DNA of 20,997 nucleotides from JADFOB01 sp964651325 (GCA_964651325.1 CAZYXP010000046.1:1-20997); one strand, 5' to 3'. Counted from the stretch's first letter, positions 1-8,495 are shown. Notes: a model not told the origin generated them from the sequence alone. Numbers and translations: made by a program.

Positions 1-24
1 CAACTCGTGATGCTCATCGCTCAT
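1..24 (-). CDS. start of the next gene of the cluster, probably cytochrome c oxidase subunit I (partial)
   Basis: Only eight codons are present, reading MSDEHHEL from an ATG at 24-22, and the gene runs off the left edge. The start lies 12 bases after the stop codon of oxidase subunit II, on the same strand, which suggests tight co-transcription. In many bacteria the gene after subunit II is subunit I, and a short His/Glu-rich N-terminus would fit, but eight residues cannot show a family. The identity is inferred from position only. The upstream sequence has just a weak GGATTGG-like ribosome binding site. Confidence 0.4.
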
Positions 25-36
25 GCGCGCCAATCC

Positions 37-945
37 TTAATCAAAATCGTCTTCGTCGAATTCTTCGATCTTCTGAGAATCCAACCACGCGTTAAAACTT
101 TGCTCGGAATCGTGCACCGTCATCAGCGCCCGCATGGAATAGTGATTGTTGCCGCAGAGCTGGGCGCAGGCGACCTCGTAATTCCCCGGTTGGCCTGCCT
201 CGAACCAGACGGGAATCCTCATGCCCGGAATCGCGTCCTGCTTCACCCGAAGCACCGGAAGCGAGAAGCCGTGAATCACGTCTTTCGATGAAACGCTGCA
301 AATGACTGGCCGATCGATCGGGAAGTGAAGCTCTGCGGAATAAATATCATCGGTCGCCGCGGAGTCGTTGGGATCCAATCCCAGCACATTCGTGGCCGAG
401 TTGATGAACTCGGGCCGGACTCGACCGAATTTCCCGTCGGGACCCGCGTAATGGAAATTCCATTGGAACTGCTCGCCGGTGACCTGGATATGCAGCGGAT
501 GCTCATCTTCACCCGGGATGTCGTTTTTCACGCTGGCCCAAATGGGCATGGAAATACCGAGCAGCAAGGCCGCCTCGATTCCGGCTACGACGATCTCAGC
601 ATATTTGGCAGGTTTGGCTTTGATGGGATCGTATGTCGCGGTCTGTCCGGGCCGTTGTCGGAATTTCACCAGGCAATAGACAAAGAAAATGCCCCACCCG
701 GAAAAAAGAACGAGCATGAAAACGTGCAAGTAATTGATCAGATCATCGACACTCTTGGCGGCCGCGGTCTTCGAGATGTTCGGCGGAAGCCACCAGGTCT
801 TGTAGTCGCCGTCAATCGACGGCCCCGCAGCCTCCGGCGCAGCGCCGGCGACCGGGGCGGCCTGGGCGAACGCCGGCTCAACCCGAAAACCGAGCGCAAG
901 CAGGGCAAGAACCACCACAACCGGCGCAAAGGCACGGCTCTTCAT
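37..945 (-). CDS. coxB: cytochrome c oxidase subunit II (CuA subunit)
   Basis: This 302-residue protein is the CuA-bearing subunit of a haem-copper oxidase, which takes electrons from a cytochrome c or cupredoxin outside the membrane. Residues 1-28 look like a signal peptide ending AFA-Q. Two membrane helices follow (about 72-95 and 117-138), then the periplasmic cupredoxin domain. The CuA ligands are all visible: H225 in DVIHGFSLP, and C260, C264, H268 and M271 in CAQLCGNNHYSM; Q262 replaces the usual Glu, whose main-chain carbonyl is the ligand. No haem c domain is fused. The ATG at 945 was chosen because GGAGG sits nine bases upstream; the frame stays open further upstream (to 1173), but that part overlaps the previous gene and looks non-coding. 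The C-terminus ends in EEFDEDDFD, a tail shared with the octaheme cytochrome two genes upstream. Confidence 0.95.
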   Translation of the reverse strand: MKSRAFAPVVVVLALLALGFRVEPAFAQAAPVAGAAPEAAGPSIDGDYKTWWLPPNISKTAAAKSVDDLINYLHVFMLVLFSGWGIFFVYCLVKFRQRPGQTATYDPIKAKPAKYAEIVVAGIEAALLLGISMPIWASVKNDIPGEDEHPLHIQVTGEQFQWNFHYAGPDGKFGRVRPEFINSATNVLGLDPNDSAATDDIYSAELHFPIDRPVICSVSSKDVIHGFSLPVLRVKQDAIPGMRIPVWFEAGQPGNYEVACAQLCGNNHYSMRALMTVHDSEQSFNAWLDSQKIEEFDEDDFD

Positions 946-1111
946 CAGGTTGAACCTCCGTAGCAACAGGCGCCGACGTGGCCGGGCCTTACACATTTCA
1001 TCCGTTCTTGGCTTCCAATCGCCGGGCACGGCGGCCGGAAGCGTCGTCGTATTGGGCACAGGTTCGCGGCGCGTCCGCGCAGGACACCGCAGCCTGTCCG
1101 TTAGTGATAAC

Positions 1112-1843
1112 CTACTTCGGCGAGAAAGTGAAGTCCTTTTCCACCGTTTGGCCCGTGGCCACCTCGACGTCAAACGTTAGCGTACCGAACGTCTCGTGCC
1201 AAGCCTCGATGACGTACTTGCCGGCCGGCAGGTTGGGAATCTCAAACGTACCATCCTTGCCGGTGACGGTGAAGAACGGATGATCAAAAACCTGGCAATA
1301 GGCTTTCATCCATGGATGCACGTCACACTTCATCGGGAACGTGCCCTCCTTGACCAATTCTACCAACTTCTCCATACCCTTCTTGGGCTGGCTGAAATTC
1401 ATCTCATCGTTGACCTTGGGCAGGAAATGGATGTTGTGGTTGGTGCTGTCGCCGTTGACGATTTTCAGCTTCTGACCTTCCATGATGCCGAACACGTGCG
1501 GGTGGTATTCGCAGCCTTTCTGCATGATGACGACGGGTTCGCCGGGCACGGGCCAATCGCCACCGGAAAGACCGCTCTTGACCGACACGAGCACGTTGCG
1601 CACCGTGATGGGATCGGTCTTCTTGTTGAGAATGACGTCGTAACTTCCGATGCCCTTAGGCTTGATCTGCTTGCACTTCGGATCCTTCTCCGTCTTCAGC
1701 TTCTTGCGCTTGAACTGCCCCTTGTCTCCGTCGAAAATCACCTTCCCCTTGACGACCCCATTGTCGCCGGCCATCGCCGAGGTGGCGCCAGCCAAAATCA
1801 TCGCAACCGCCGGCAAAAGCATGACACCTGTAAAACGTTTCAT
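1112..1843 (-). CDS. periplasmic cupredoxin / carboxypeptidase regulatory-like domain protein
   Basis: A 243-residue exported protein with a signal peptide (1 to about 25, ending SAMA-G). The middle part resembles a plastocyanin-type single-copper domain: candidate ligands are H136 or H139 in TNHNIHF, then C173, H176 and M179 in KCDVHPWM. After it comes a carboxypeptidase regulatory-like beta-sandwich, with the typical pattern GTFEIPNLPAGKY (198-210). Proteins with this pairing are known in bacterial respiratory and methylamine-type clusters, usually without a proven role. Its place between the octaheme cytochrome and oxidase subunit II suggests it shuttles electrons to, or helps assemble, the CuA centre; that is inference. 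The ATG at 1843 follows a near-perfect ribosome binding site, AAGGAGGT, seven bases away. The 166-base gap to coxB shows no clear terminator. Confidence 0.85.
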   Translation of the reverse strand: MKRFTGVMLLPAVAMILAGATSAMAGDNGVVKGKVIFDGDKGQFKRKKLKTEKDPKCKQIKPKGIGSYDVILNKKTDPITVRNVLVSVKSGLSGGDWPVPGEPVVIMQKGCEYHPHVFGIMEGQKLKIVNGDSTNHNIHFLPKVNDEMNFSQPKKGMEKLVELVKEGTFPMKCDVHPWMKAYCQVFDHPFFTVTGKDGTFEIPNLPAGKYVIEAWHETFGTLTFDVEVATGQTVEKDFTFSPK

Positions 1844-1985
1844 CGCACAAACCTCCTTTTTGAGTCGCGCCGTCCTATTCGCATGATGGCAACGCATGCC
1901 CCATACGCCCGGCGTGAAGCTTCGAATTCCAAAAACAATGAGCGGCGATTATCGCCTCGTCAGTGCTGACTCGGTGCGCGTCGCA

Positions 1986-2067
1986 TGTAGCACAGCGGCC
2001 CTCCGCTGTGTTCCGGCATCGGCCGGTGGCCATCACAACGGCCCCAGCCGAGGGCCGCTGGGCTACA
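1986..2067. repeat. inverted pair of a 25-bp palindromic repeat (family A, copies 1 and 2)
   Basis: Two 25-base units, 1986-2010 and 2043-2067, face each other across 32 bases and match at 22 of 25 positions when one is inverted. Both begin TGTAGC and share the core AGCGGCCCTC. Copy 1 is itself a hairpin (CACAGCGG, loop CCCT, CCGCTGTG). The pair lies between the stop of the octaheme cytochrome gene and the start of the cupredoxin gene, so a transcript crossing it could fold strongly. A third copy is at 13168-13192. This resembles REP/BIME-type repeats. Confidence 0.75.
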
Positions 2068-2082
2068 CGTCACCGAGGCGAG

Positions 2083-5000
2083 CTAGTCAAAATCATCCTC
2101 GTCAAACTCTTCCTCTACGCCATCCTCGTCGAATTCCTCTTCGGTATCGTCAACGACGATTTTGTCGAGGGGAACGCGGGCGCCTTTGATTCCAGCGTCA
2201 TAAACATAATCCGCCAGCAAATTGATGTGGTCGATCCCGCTTCCGGGATAAGCCTCGTCACCCGCAAACGGACTGACGCCGTCGGCAAAGTTTTGCGGCA
2301 TTTTCGTGCCGGGTTGAATCAACCCGGGTTGCAACATCCACGCCGTAAACCAGTTTCGTCGCAGTCGCTTGTATGTCAGGCCGAGGTTGGGTGCGCTGGC
2401 CGCCTGAAGCCGAATCCGCTCGACCACCCCGTCCGCGTTGGGCCCTTCCACCACCGCCGAGGTGTCGACGTCTCCGCTATCGTTGTAGACGTTGGCCGCA
2501 CTGATTAGCGTGTGCCCGTCGATCTCGGATCCTACCGCATAGGGTACGCCGTTGAGCAACGCCACGGCCGCCTCGCCTTCGCCGCGCACGGCATCGAGCC
2601 GGTAGACCTGAACAAAATCGTCGGTGTTTTGAGCCGGTCCCGGCAGCATGGGCCCCAACACGTGACACTTGAGGCACCCCATATCCTTGATGAATCGCGA
2701 GCCACGTTCGAAGTGTTCTTCGTCAGAAAGCGTGGCCGGCGGCTCGCTGAACGGGTATTCAATGTCGTACAAGCCTTCCATGAATGCGGTACGATCCAAG
2801 AGCTTCGCGTGCGCCTTTCGAATGCTCTTCTCAGACCGCGTGAGAGAATCAAATTCGCTAGCACGGACAAGCTTGCGCGCAACGCCGAATTGGCGCAGAT
2901 CCTGGGCCGCTCGTTGAAGCAGGGGATCGCGGTACCAATCCGCCTCCGTTTGGGCGGCGCCTGACTCATCCGCGGGCGAACTCTTGGCAGCCTCCTGGGC
3001 GAGGAATTCGTCGATCGGGGCGTGCGTTTCTTGTAGCTCGGCGGAATCGCGCTGTGCCAAAGCGGCAAAATAAGCGACCAAGTCCGTCGCCTCTTCGCTG
3101 GTCAGCGTAAAGGAAGGCATGCGGATCGAAAACCACGGGCGCAGGGTTTGGACATCGCTGAAAAAACCGTGCATCCAAGCCGACTGCACCTTCGCGCCTT
3201 GGCCCCAAAGCCGTGGCGGCGCGTTGATCTCGTCGAAAACCTCATGATCCCCCGACTGGCGCCGGAAGTATTGCTGCACCATCGGCACGTTATTTTCGAA
3301 CTGATGGCACCCCACGCAGTTGAACTCACGGGTCAGGGCTCTTCCGCGGGCGATGGGGCCGGCCGGTGTTCGATCGTAGTCTACCTTGAGCACGTCGTTG
3401 ACGCGGGCGGGAATCCTGGAAAGCAGGAACGTCACCAACGCCTCGGCCTCATCTTCGGAGAAGTAGAAGTTGGGCATCTTCAGCTTGTCGTAGGGGCGTT
3501 TGATCTTTTCCCGATCCCAGATTCTCGGGTTCAAGAGTTTGTGCTTGGCAAACGCCGCGTGCGTGTGGGTGATTTCCTCGCGGAGATCGTCTCTCGCGGG
3601 CGAAAAATGACGAAGCTCTTCAGATTCAGGCCGATACACATAGCCGTACGTGTCGTCGTTGGTCTCCCTCATGTGGTGGAAGGCGTGGTCGTAGAACGCG
3701 AAGTCAAGCTGGGCCACGGGCTTCTCGGCCCACCCGCTCAGGTCGGTTCCGACCTCGGTGGTCCCTTCAAACCCGCGTATCGTGTGGCAGCCATAACAGC
3801 CGTAATGCCCGATCATCTTGTTGCCCAAGAAGAGCAACTGCTTCTCCTCCAGCGACATGGGCGACACCAGATCGTAGGCCCGGTCTGCGCCCAAAGAGGA
3901 TGTGAGAACGGACTGAAGCATCTTTGTCAGCTCGCCTCCGGCATCGTTGATGATCGCCCGGCTGCGACGCTGGGACCGTTGGGCGGACAGCAGCAGGAAC
4001 ATCAGCTCCTCAACTTCATGCTGTCGTTCGGGCGTGATGTCAAAACGAGCCTGCTCAAAATCGTTGTTCTTAAGCGTGCTCAGGTAGGTGGCGATATCCG
4101 CCGCCTCCTGCGGCGTCAACCTCAATCTCGGCATTTTCGTGTTGGGGTTGTAGTGCTTTGGATCGGTCACCCAAGAGTAAAGCCAATCCGGCTGAACCTT
4201 GGAGCCGATGCCGGACAGCTCAGGGGCAAACCGGCCGAAGACCGGCGGCGTGTAGTGGTCTTCAGTGAAACGGACCTCGTCGGGCTCCAAGACGGCATCG
4301 ATCTGCGAGGGAAAGTGCTCGGTCGCGTAGCGAACCCGCTGCTCATACGTCATGCCCATGTAGCGGTGGTAGGCCGTCTCTTCGCCCAGCCCTTCGCGCT
4401 CGCGAAGATCCTTTGTGATCCAGGCCTCACCGTTTTCGGCGAGATTGGTGTGGCAGCCTTGACACCCCAAGGTTGTGAACAGGGTTCGGCCGCGTTGCGG
4501 GTCGCCCTCGATCCCATCGGGTTTTGGCAGCGGATCCCAGGCGTCGGATAATGCGAACAGGTATTGCGCGATCGCGGCCACTTCCGTTTCCGTGCGGAAT
4601 GCCGGATGGGGATCGTGTTCGTTGAGCGAATCTTCGTTGTTGTTCTCCTGCCGGAAAAAGTGCGGCATGCGTGTCGATGGTCTGAATTTCTGCGGGAAAT
4701 TGATCCAACTTTCGACAAACTCTCGCGTCAACTTTGACGCAACGTAGGTCAAGTCCGGGCCCACGCGCCGCGAGCCTTTGAGTTGATCCACGTTGTGGCA
4801 GTTGATGCAGCCGGCTTGGACGAACAACTGCCGTCCGAAGTTGATGCGCGTGGCCTTGGTCTCGCCTCGAAACTCACTCACGTCGGTGATTTCAGTGTGG
4901 CACTTAGCGCAGCCCGATTCGGAGTATTGCGCCAGCCGCATCGGGCGATCCCAGTAATGGCTGACCGTGTCAAACGTGATGTTGGGCACACCCAGCTCGG

Positions 5001-6303
5001 TCACGTAGTATTCCTCGGCCCATGCCTCTTCCACTTCGTGGGTCGGCGGCGTGTGGGCGGCCTGTACGAAATCCGTCTCTTGCGGATTGCCTTCGTGACA
5101 CACCGTGCACCCCATTTGCACCATCGGGTGCGGCGAATCCACGGTGACGTATAAATCCAGATCTGGATGGGCCAGGATGGGCTGCCCAAGTTTCAGGGGC
5201 TTGCGGCCAGCCAGCTCCATGTACTCGTTGGCGCGATCCACCAAGGTCGCGAAATACGCGTCCCTTTGTCTTTTCGACAGGTCGTCCCAATGTTCGGTGG
5301 CGTGGCCTTGGGGAACCTCACGCTCCCCCTCGATGGCCGTAGGCGGCGGTAAGGGCGTGAGCGGCGCATGACCGAGCCGTTGCATGGCCTCATCGATTCC
5401 CCCCAGCGATCGCTCCAGCTTCCCGGCGAGCTGCTCTTGCGAGAAATCCGGATCATCGATCGCCACATGGCATGTCGTGCACCGATCCGTTGTATAGGAA
5501 TCCAGGTAATTGAGCCGCTGCCTCACGTCGGGCAAGACCAACTGCTTGACCTGTTCCCGCCCCGATGTCGTTTTGGGGGCTACGAAGTCCATCATGCGCT
5601 GATTGATGACCCAATCCACAAGAGGAACGTCAGCCAGGAAATCGGGCAAAATGCTCGATTTTCCGAGCACGCCGCGGTAGCGCTCATCTTTGATCCGGGC
5701 GTCGTCACGGATCTTTTCGAGATCGGTGACCAACTTGGATGCGACTTGCACTGGGAGATTGATCTTCCGCAGCGCCACCTCGAGCCGCTTCACTTCGTCC
5801 TGCCAATGCTCCTGATCTTGACGAAGCTTCTCAACGGTCGCCAGCTCCTGATCGAGCCGCTCGCTCGCACGCACCGTTAGTTCGTGTCCCTCCCCGTGCG
5901 CGGCCAGCACCTTTTCATAGCGGTCGGACGTCACATCCAGAAGCTGGGCCAAGCCGCCGTACTCACTATCAACCTTCTTGAACTCGAGCCTGGCGTTGGC
6001 CAACGCGTCAGCCAGGGTTTGCCGCTCACTGGAGATCGTCTCGTCGGCGTATTGGCGCGCGTCCGCCAGCCGCTGCTGGGCCTCGCTGAGCTCCTGCGCT
6101 TTAACCTCGCGCTTTGAATCCAGGTAATCGAAATGGGATAGCGCCGCCTTGACCACGAAATAGTCGCGCTGGAACCCGCGCCAGGGGCGGTTGTGGTCGG
6201 CCTCGATCATCCAAAGGATCGAGCCGGTCATGAGCAAGCTGCTCACGGCAAACCACCGGTTCAAGCGACCGCTGTTGTAAAGACGTTCTTCCGGTATCGG
6301 CAT
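2083..6303 (-). CDS. membrane-anchored octaheme cytochrome c with N-terminal coiled coil
   Basis: This 1406-residue protein carries eight CXXCH haem c sites, near residues 275, 399, 465, 499, 614, 836, 996 and 1210. One N-terminal membrane helix (about 17-34) anchors it. Residues about 58-205 are rich in charged heptads (KREVKAQELSEAQQRLADAR and onward) and should form a long coiled coil. Haems 4-8 are each followed by a Met in an RMP/KMP motif (STRMPHF, NTKMPRL, KLKMPNF, SIRMPSF, GTKMPQN), typical of class I cytochrome c; haems 1-3 have none nearby and may be bis-His. The protein follows the cytochrome b halves and precedes the oxidase genes, so it probably replaces cytochrome c1 and the mobile cytochrome c. 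The tail reads EEEFDEDGVEEEFDEDDFD, a near-duplication whose end matches coxB. GGGAAG lies ten bases before the ATG. Confidence 0.9.
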   Translation of the reverse strand: MPIPEERLYNSGRLNRWFAVSSLLMTGSILWMIEADHNRPWRGFQRDYFVVKAALSHFDYLDSKREVKAQELSEAQQRLADARQYADETISSERQTLADALANARLEFKKVDSEYGGLAQLLDVTSDRYEKVLAAHGEGHELTVRASERLDQELATVEKLRQDQEHWQDEVKRLEVALRKINLPVQVASKLVTDLEKIRDDARIKDERYRGVLGKSSILPDFLADVPLVDWVINQRMMDFVAPKTTSGREQVKQLVLPDVRQRLNYLDSYTTDRCTTCHVAIDDPDFSQEQLAGKLERSLGGIDEAMQRLGHAPLTPLPPPTAIEGEREVPQGHATEHWDDLSKRQRDAYFATLVDRANEYMELAGRKPLKLGQPILAHPDLDLYVTVDSPHPMVQMGCTVCHEGNPQETDFVQAAHTPPTHEVEEAWAEEYYVTELGVPNITFDTVSHYWDRPMRLAQYSESGCAKCHTEITDVSEFRGETKATRINFGRQLFVQAGCINCHNVDQLKGSRRVGPDLTYVASKLTREFVESWINFPQKFRPSTRMPHFFRQENNNEDSLNEHDPHPAFRTETEVAAIAQYLFALSDAWDPLPKPDGIEGDPQRGRTLFTTLGCQGCHTNLAENGEAWITKDLREREGLGEETAYHRYMGMTYEQRVRYATEHFPSQIDAVLEPDEVRFTEDHYTPPVFGRFAPELSGIGSKVQPDWLYSWVTDPKHYNPNTKMPRLRLTPQEAADIATYLSTLKNNDFEQARFDITPERQHEVEELMFLLLSAQRSQRRSRAIINDAGGELTKMLQSVLTSSLGADRAYDLVSPMSLEEKQLLFLGNKMIGHYGCYGCHTIRGFEGTTEVGTDLSGWAEKPVAQLDFAFYDHAFHHMRETNDDTYGYVYRPESEELRHFSPARDDLREEITHTHAAFAKHKLLNPRIWDREKIKRPYDKLKMPNFYFSEDEAEALVTFLLSRIPARVNDVLKVDYDRTPAGPIARGRALTREFNCVGCHQFENNVPMVQQYFRRQSGDHEVFDEINAPPRLWGQGAKVQSAWMHGFFSDVQTLRPWFSIRMPSFTLTSEEATDLVAYFAALAQRDSAELQETHAPIDEFLAQEAAKSSPADESGAAQTEADWYRDPLLQRAAQDLRQFGVARKLVRASEFDSLTRSEKSIRKAHAKLLDRTAFMEGLYDIEYPFSEPPATLSDEEHFERGSRFIKDMGCLKCHVLGPMLPGPAQNTDDFVQVYRLDAVRGEGEAAVALLNGVPYAVGSEIDGHTLISAANVYNDSGDVDTSAVVEGPNADGVVERIRLQAASAPNLGLTYKRLRRNWFTAWMLQPGLIQPGTKMPQNFADGVSPFAGDEAYPGSGIDHINLLADYVYDAGIKGARVPLDKIVVDDTEEEFDEDGVEEEFDEDDFD

Positions 6304-6424
6304 CGCTGATTATCTTCCCAGTTTCCGCTCTTCAGTAGCCCGAACCCTAGCGATCGTTCGCTCGGATCCGACGCAGCGCCGCCGCCCGCTTGGGCCCGTG
6401 ACGCTCGTCGCGGCGCCTGATTAT

Positions 6425-7531
6425 CTAGACGTTTAGGAACCACTCCGTAATCCCGACCACATAGTGCAAGTTCAACGTCCACCGAAGGGCCATTTTGATC
6501 GGCATCGCCAGCATCATCAGCAGCAGGAACACCAGCACGCTGTATCGGATTAGGCCGATCTGCCGATAAATCTTTCGGAAAAACAGGCCATAGAGCACAA
6601 GCGGTCCCAAAACAAAATATCCGCCCAAAAGCAGAATCCCTGGCAGCTCCCTGAGCAGGTAGTGCTCCGGAAGCGCGCGACCCATCATGCCGACCCAGAA
6701 TAAATCGTGAAATTCTGTGTTCAGCAACGCCGCCGGACGATTGTGATCCCAATATTCGTAGGGGCCGAAGAAGTTCCAGTTCGGACCACGCAAGAACGTC
6801 CCGAAAATGATCAAAACCACCCAGAGGATCACGAATCCGAACATGAATGAACTGATCGCGAACGGTCGTTGACTGAACGTATAGTAGCCATTGCCCCGCG
6901 GGTTCTTGTCTATATAGGGGATAGCGATCAGCCCGACGACGATCAGCCCCGGAAAGACCACGCCGGCCAACCAGGGGTCGAAGTAAACCAACATTTCCTG
7001 CAAACCCAGGAAATACCAAGGCGCTTTTGCAGGGTTTGGGGCTACGTTGGGATCGGCCGCCTGCTCCAGCGGAGCACGCAGCAAGATGGCCCAGACCACG
7101 AGGGCAGCCGTGCACAGCACGAGCGCTATCAGCTCGATGTACACCAAGTCCGGCCACACCAACACCTTGTCGTCCGCACCCGCTTCAAGAAGCGGTTGGC
7201 CGTTTTCGATCCGACCGTCGTTGATGGCCGCTTGGCGAAATGACAACCACAAGAGGTACGAGACGCTGACCATCATCATGACGATGGGGACGTTGTCAGC
7301 CTTGGTCACAATTTTCAGGAAATCGGAATCAAAACAGCTTGCCACGAAGACGCCGACCGCCGCCAGGGCGATGGGGATCGCCACTTTCGGTTGGGTAATC
7401 GCGCGATAGCCGACCAGGAACACCGCGAGCCCGATCACCGAGATGATCAAGAACCAGTGCGGTTGACAAACCCAGTTGACGGCGTCTTTGATGCTGTCTA
7501 TCGCCGATGACGATGCCAATACATAGACCAT
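6425..7531 (-). CDS. cytochrome b C-terminal half (subunit IV-like) with extra membrane helices
   Basis: This 368-residue membrane protein is the C-terminal half of a split cytochrome b, which forms much of the quinol-oxidising (Qo) site. Around 170-173 it has APWY in KAPWYFLGLQEM, where b6f and mitochondrial proteins have PEWY. About eight hydrophobic segments are visible. Plant subunit IV has three helices in 160 residues; here three helices precede the subunit IV-like part (WPDLVYIE onward) and at least two follow it. The gene comes 172 bases after the b6-like gene. I chose the ATG at 7531, with GGAG about eleven bases upstream; an in-frame TTG at 7552 is the alternative. The extra helices could contact the cytochrome, the oxidase or the HEAT protein, but this is untested. 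Confidence 0.88.
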   Translation of the reverse strand: MVYVLASSSAIDSIKDAVNWVCQPHWFLIISVIGLAVFLVGYRAITQPKVAIPIALAAVGVFVASCFDSDFLKIVTKADNVPIVMMMVSVSYLLWLSFRQAAINDGRIENGQPLLEAGADDKVLVWPDLVYIELIALVLCTAALVVWAILLRAPLEQAADPNVAPNPAKAPWYFLGLQEMLVYFDPWLAGVVFPGLIVVGLIAIPYIDKNPRGNGYYTFSQRPFAISSFMFGFVILWVVLIIFGTFLRGPNWNFFGPYEYWDHNRPAALLNTEFHDLFWVGMMGRALPEHYLLRELPGILLLGGYFVLGPLVLYGLFFRKIYRQIGLIRYSVLVFLLLMMLAMPIKMALRWTLNLHYVVGITEWFLNV

Positions 7532-7703
7532 CGAGTATCGTTCTCCGGTCAAGGGCTACAATCACAGGGTAGCCCACAATCACGGCCGTCAAGCTCTCGT
7601 TAAGCCGGACACGCCATCCCATTTCAATTCGTGCGAGTCGCTAGAGGAACCCGCCCAAGCCGCCGGCGGCATTCCATGGCCGACGGACACGATGGATTCT
7701 CCG

Positions 7704-8483
7704 CTACAGCGGCCCGCTGATGCCGCCGTCCTTGCGGATTCGCCAAAAATGAACCGCTAGCAGGATCGTGACGACCACCGGAATAAAGACGCAATGCAAC
7801 ACGTAGAATCGAAGCAACGCGTTGGGCCCGACAAACGTTCCCGCCAAAAGGCCGAAACGGGCGTCGTCGCCTCCATGAACCAGCGGTACGCCGCCGATCT
7901 GAATGAACGAACTCAACGGCCCCTCGGAGCCGGCCAGCGGCGTCGCCCGGGCCATGTTCGATCCGACCGTGATTGCCCACATCGCCAACTGATCCCACGG
8001 CAGCAAATACCCGGTGAACGACAGGAGCAGCGTCAGGACAAGGAGGATCACGCCGACGCTCCAATTGAATTCCCGCGGCGGTTTGTAGCTTCCCGTCAGA
8101 AAGACCCGCAACATGTGCAACCAGATAGTGATCACCATCAGGTGGGCCCCCCATCGGTGCAGCTCGCGGAGCAAGCCCAGCGTTACATGAGCCCGAAGCC
8201 CTTGAATGTCGAAGTAGGCGTACTCGACGGTAGGGCGGTAGTAGAACATCAGCAGCACGCCCGTCACAATCTCGACCAGAAACAGGAAGAACGTAATCCC
8301 GCCCATGCACCAGGTAAATGAAAGCCGGATCCCGCTCTTGCGAATGGCGACCGGATGCAAATGGAGAAACACGTTGCTCAAAATCGCCATGGCACGCGTG
8401 CGCCGGTCCCGGGGCACACCATGTCGGAAGATACTTCCCCAGATTTGACCTTCCCGAACCCAGTTTCCTAAACGTGCTAGCAT
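7704..8483 (-). CDS. petB: cytochrome b N-terminal half (cytochrome b6-like)
   Basis: A 259-residue integral membrane protein holding the two b haems of a bc/b6f complex. Haem ligands are H109 and H123 (in LHRWGAHLMVITIWLHMLR), then H230 and H245 (in LHCVFIPVVVTILLAVHF), numbered from the ATG at 8483. The 14-residue gap in the second pair is typical of b6, against 13 in mitochondrial cytochrome b. Other b6 signatures are FYYRPTVE, GYLLPWDQ and the C-terminal GISGPL. C59 in TWCMGGITF lines up with the cysteine that binds haem ci covalently in b6 (YCLGGIT). The C-terminal half is a separate gene downstream. An in-frame TTG at 8504 would add seven residues but lies inside a tandem repeat, so the ATG is preferred; AGGAAT stands about eleven bases upstream. 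Confidence 0.92.
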   Translation of the reverse strand: MLARLGNWVREGQIWGSIFRHGVPRDRRTRAMAILSNVFLHLHPVAIRKSGIRLSFTWCMGGITFFLFLVEIVTGVLLMFYYRPTVEYAYFDIQGLRAHVTLGLLRELHRWGAHLMVITIWLHMLRVFLTGSYKPPREFNWSVGVILLVLTLLLSFTGYLLPWDQLAMWAITVGSNMARATPLAGSEGPLSSFIQIGGVPLVHGGDDARFGLLAGTFVGPNALLRFYVLHCVFIPVVVTILLAVHFWRIRKDGGISGPL

Positions 8484-8495
8484 GCTCGAATAATT

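Noticed and set aside
945..1173. Upstream extension of the coxB frame
   Set aside because: The added 76 residues are Arg-rich, overlap the cupredoxin gene and precede a clear signal peptide; GGAGG supports the ATG at 945.
3148..4551. Long open frame of 467 codons on the plus strand
   Set aside because: It is antisense to the octaheme cytochrome gene, which has unmistakable haem motifs. The translated product shows no recognisable features, and long antisense frames are expected in GC-rich genes.
7624..8310. 228-codon minus-strand frame inside the cytochrome b gene
   Set aside because: It is a frame-shifted shadow of the b6-like gene, whose own frame has all four haem ligands.
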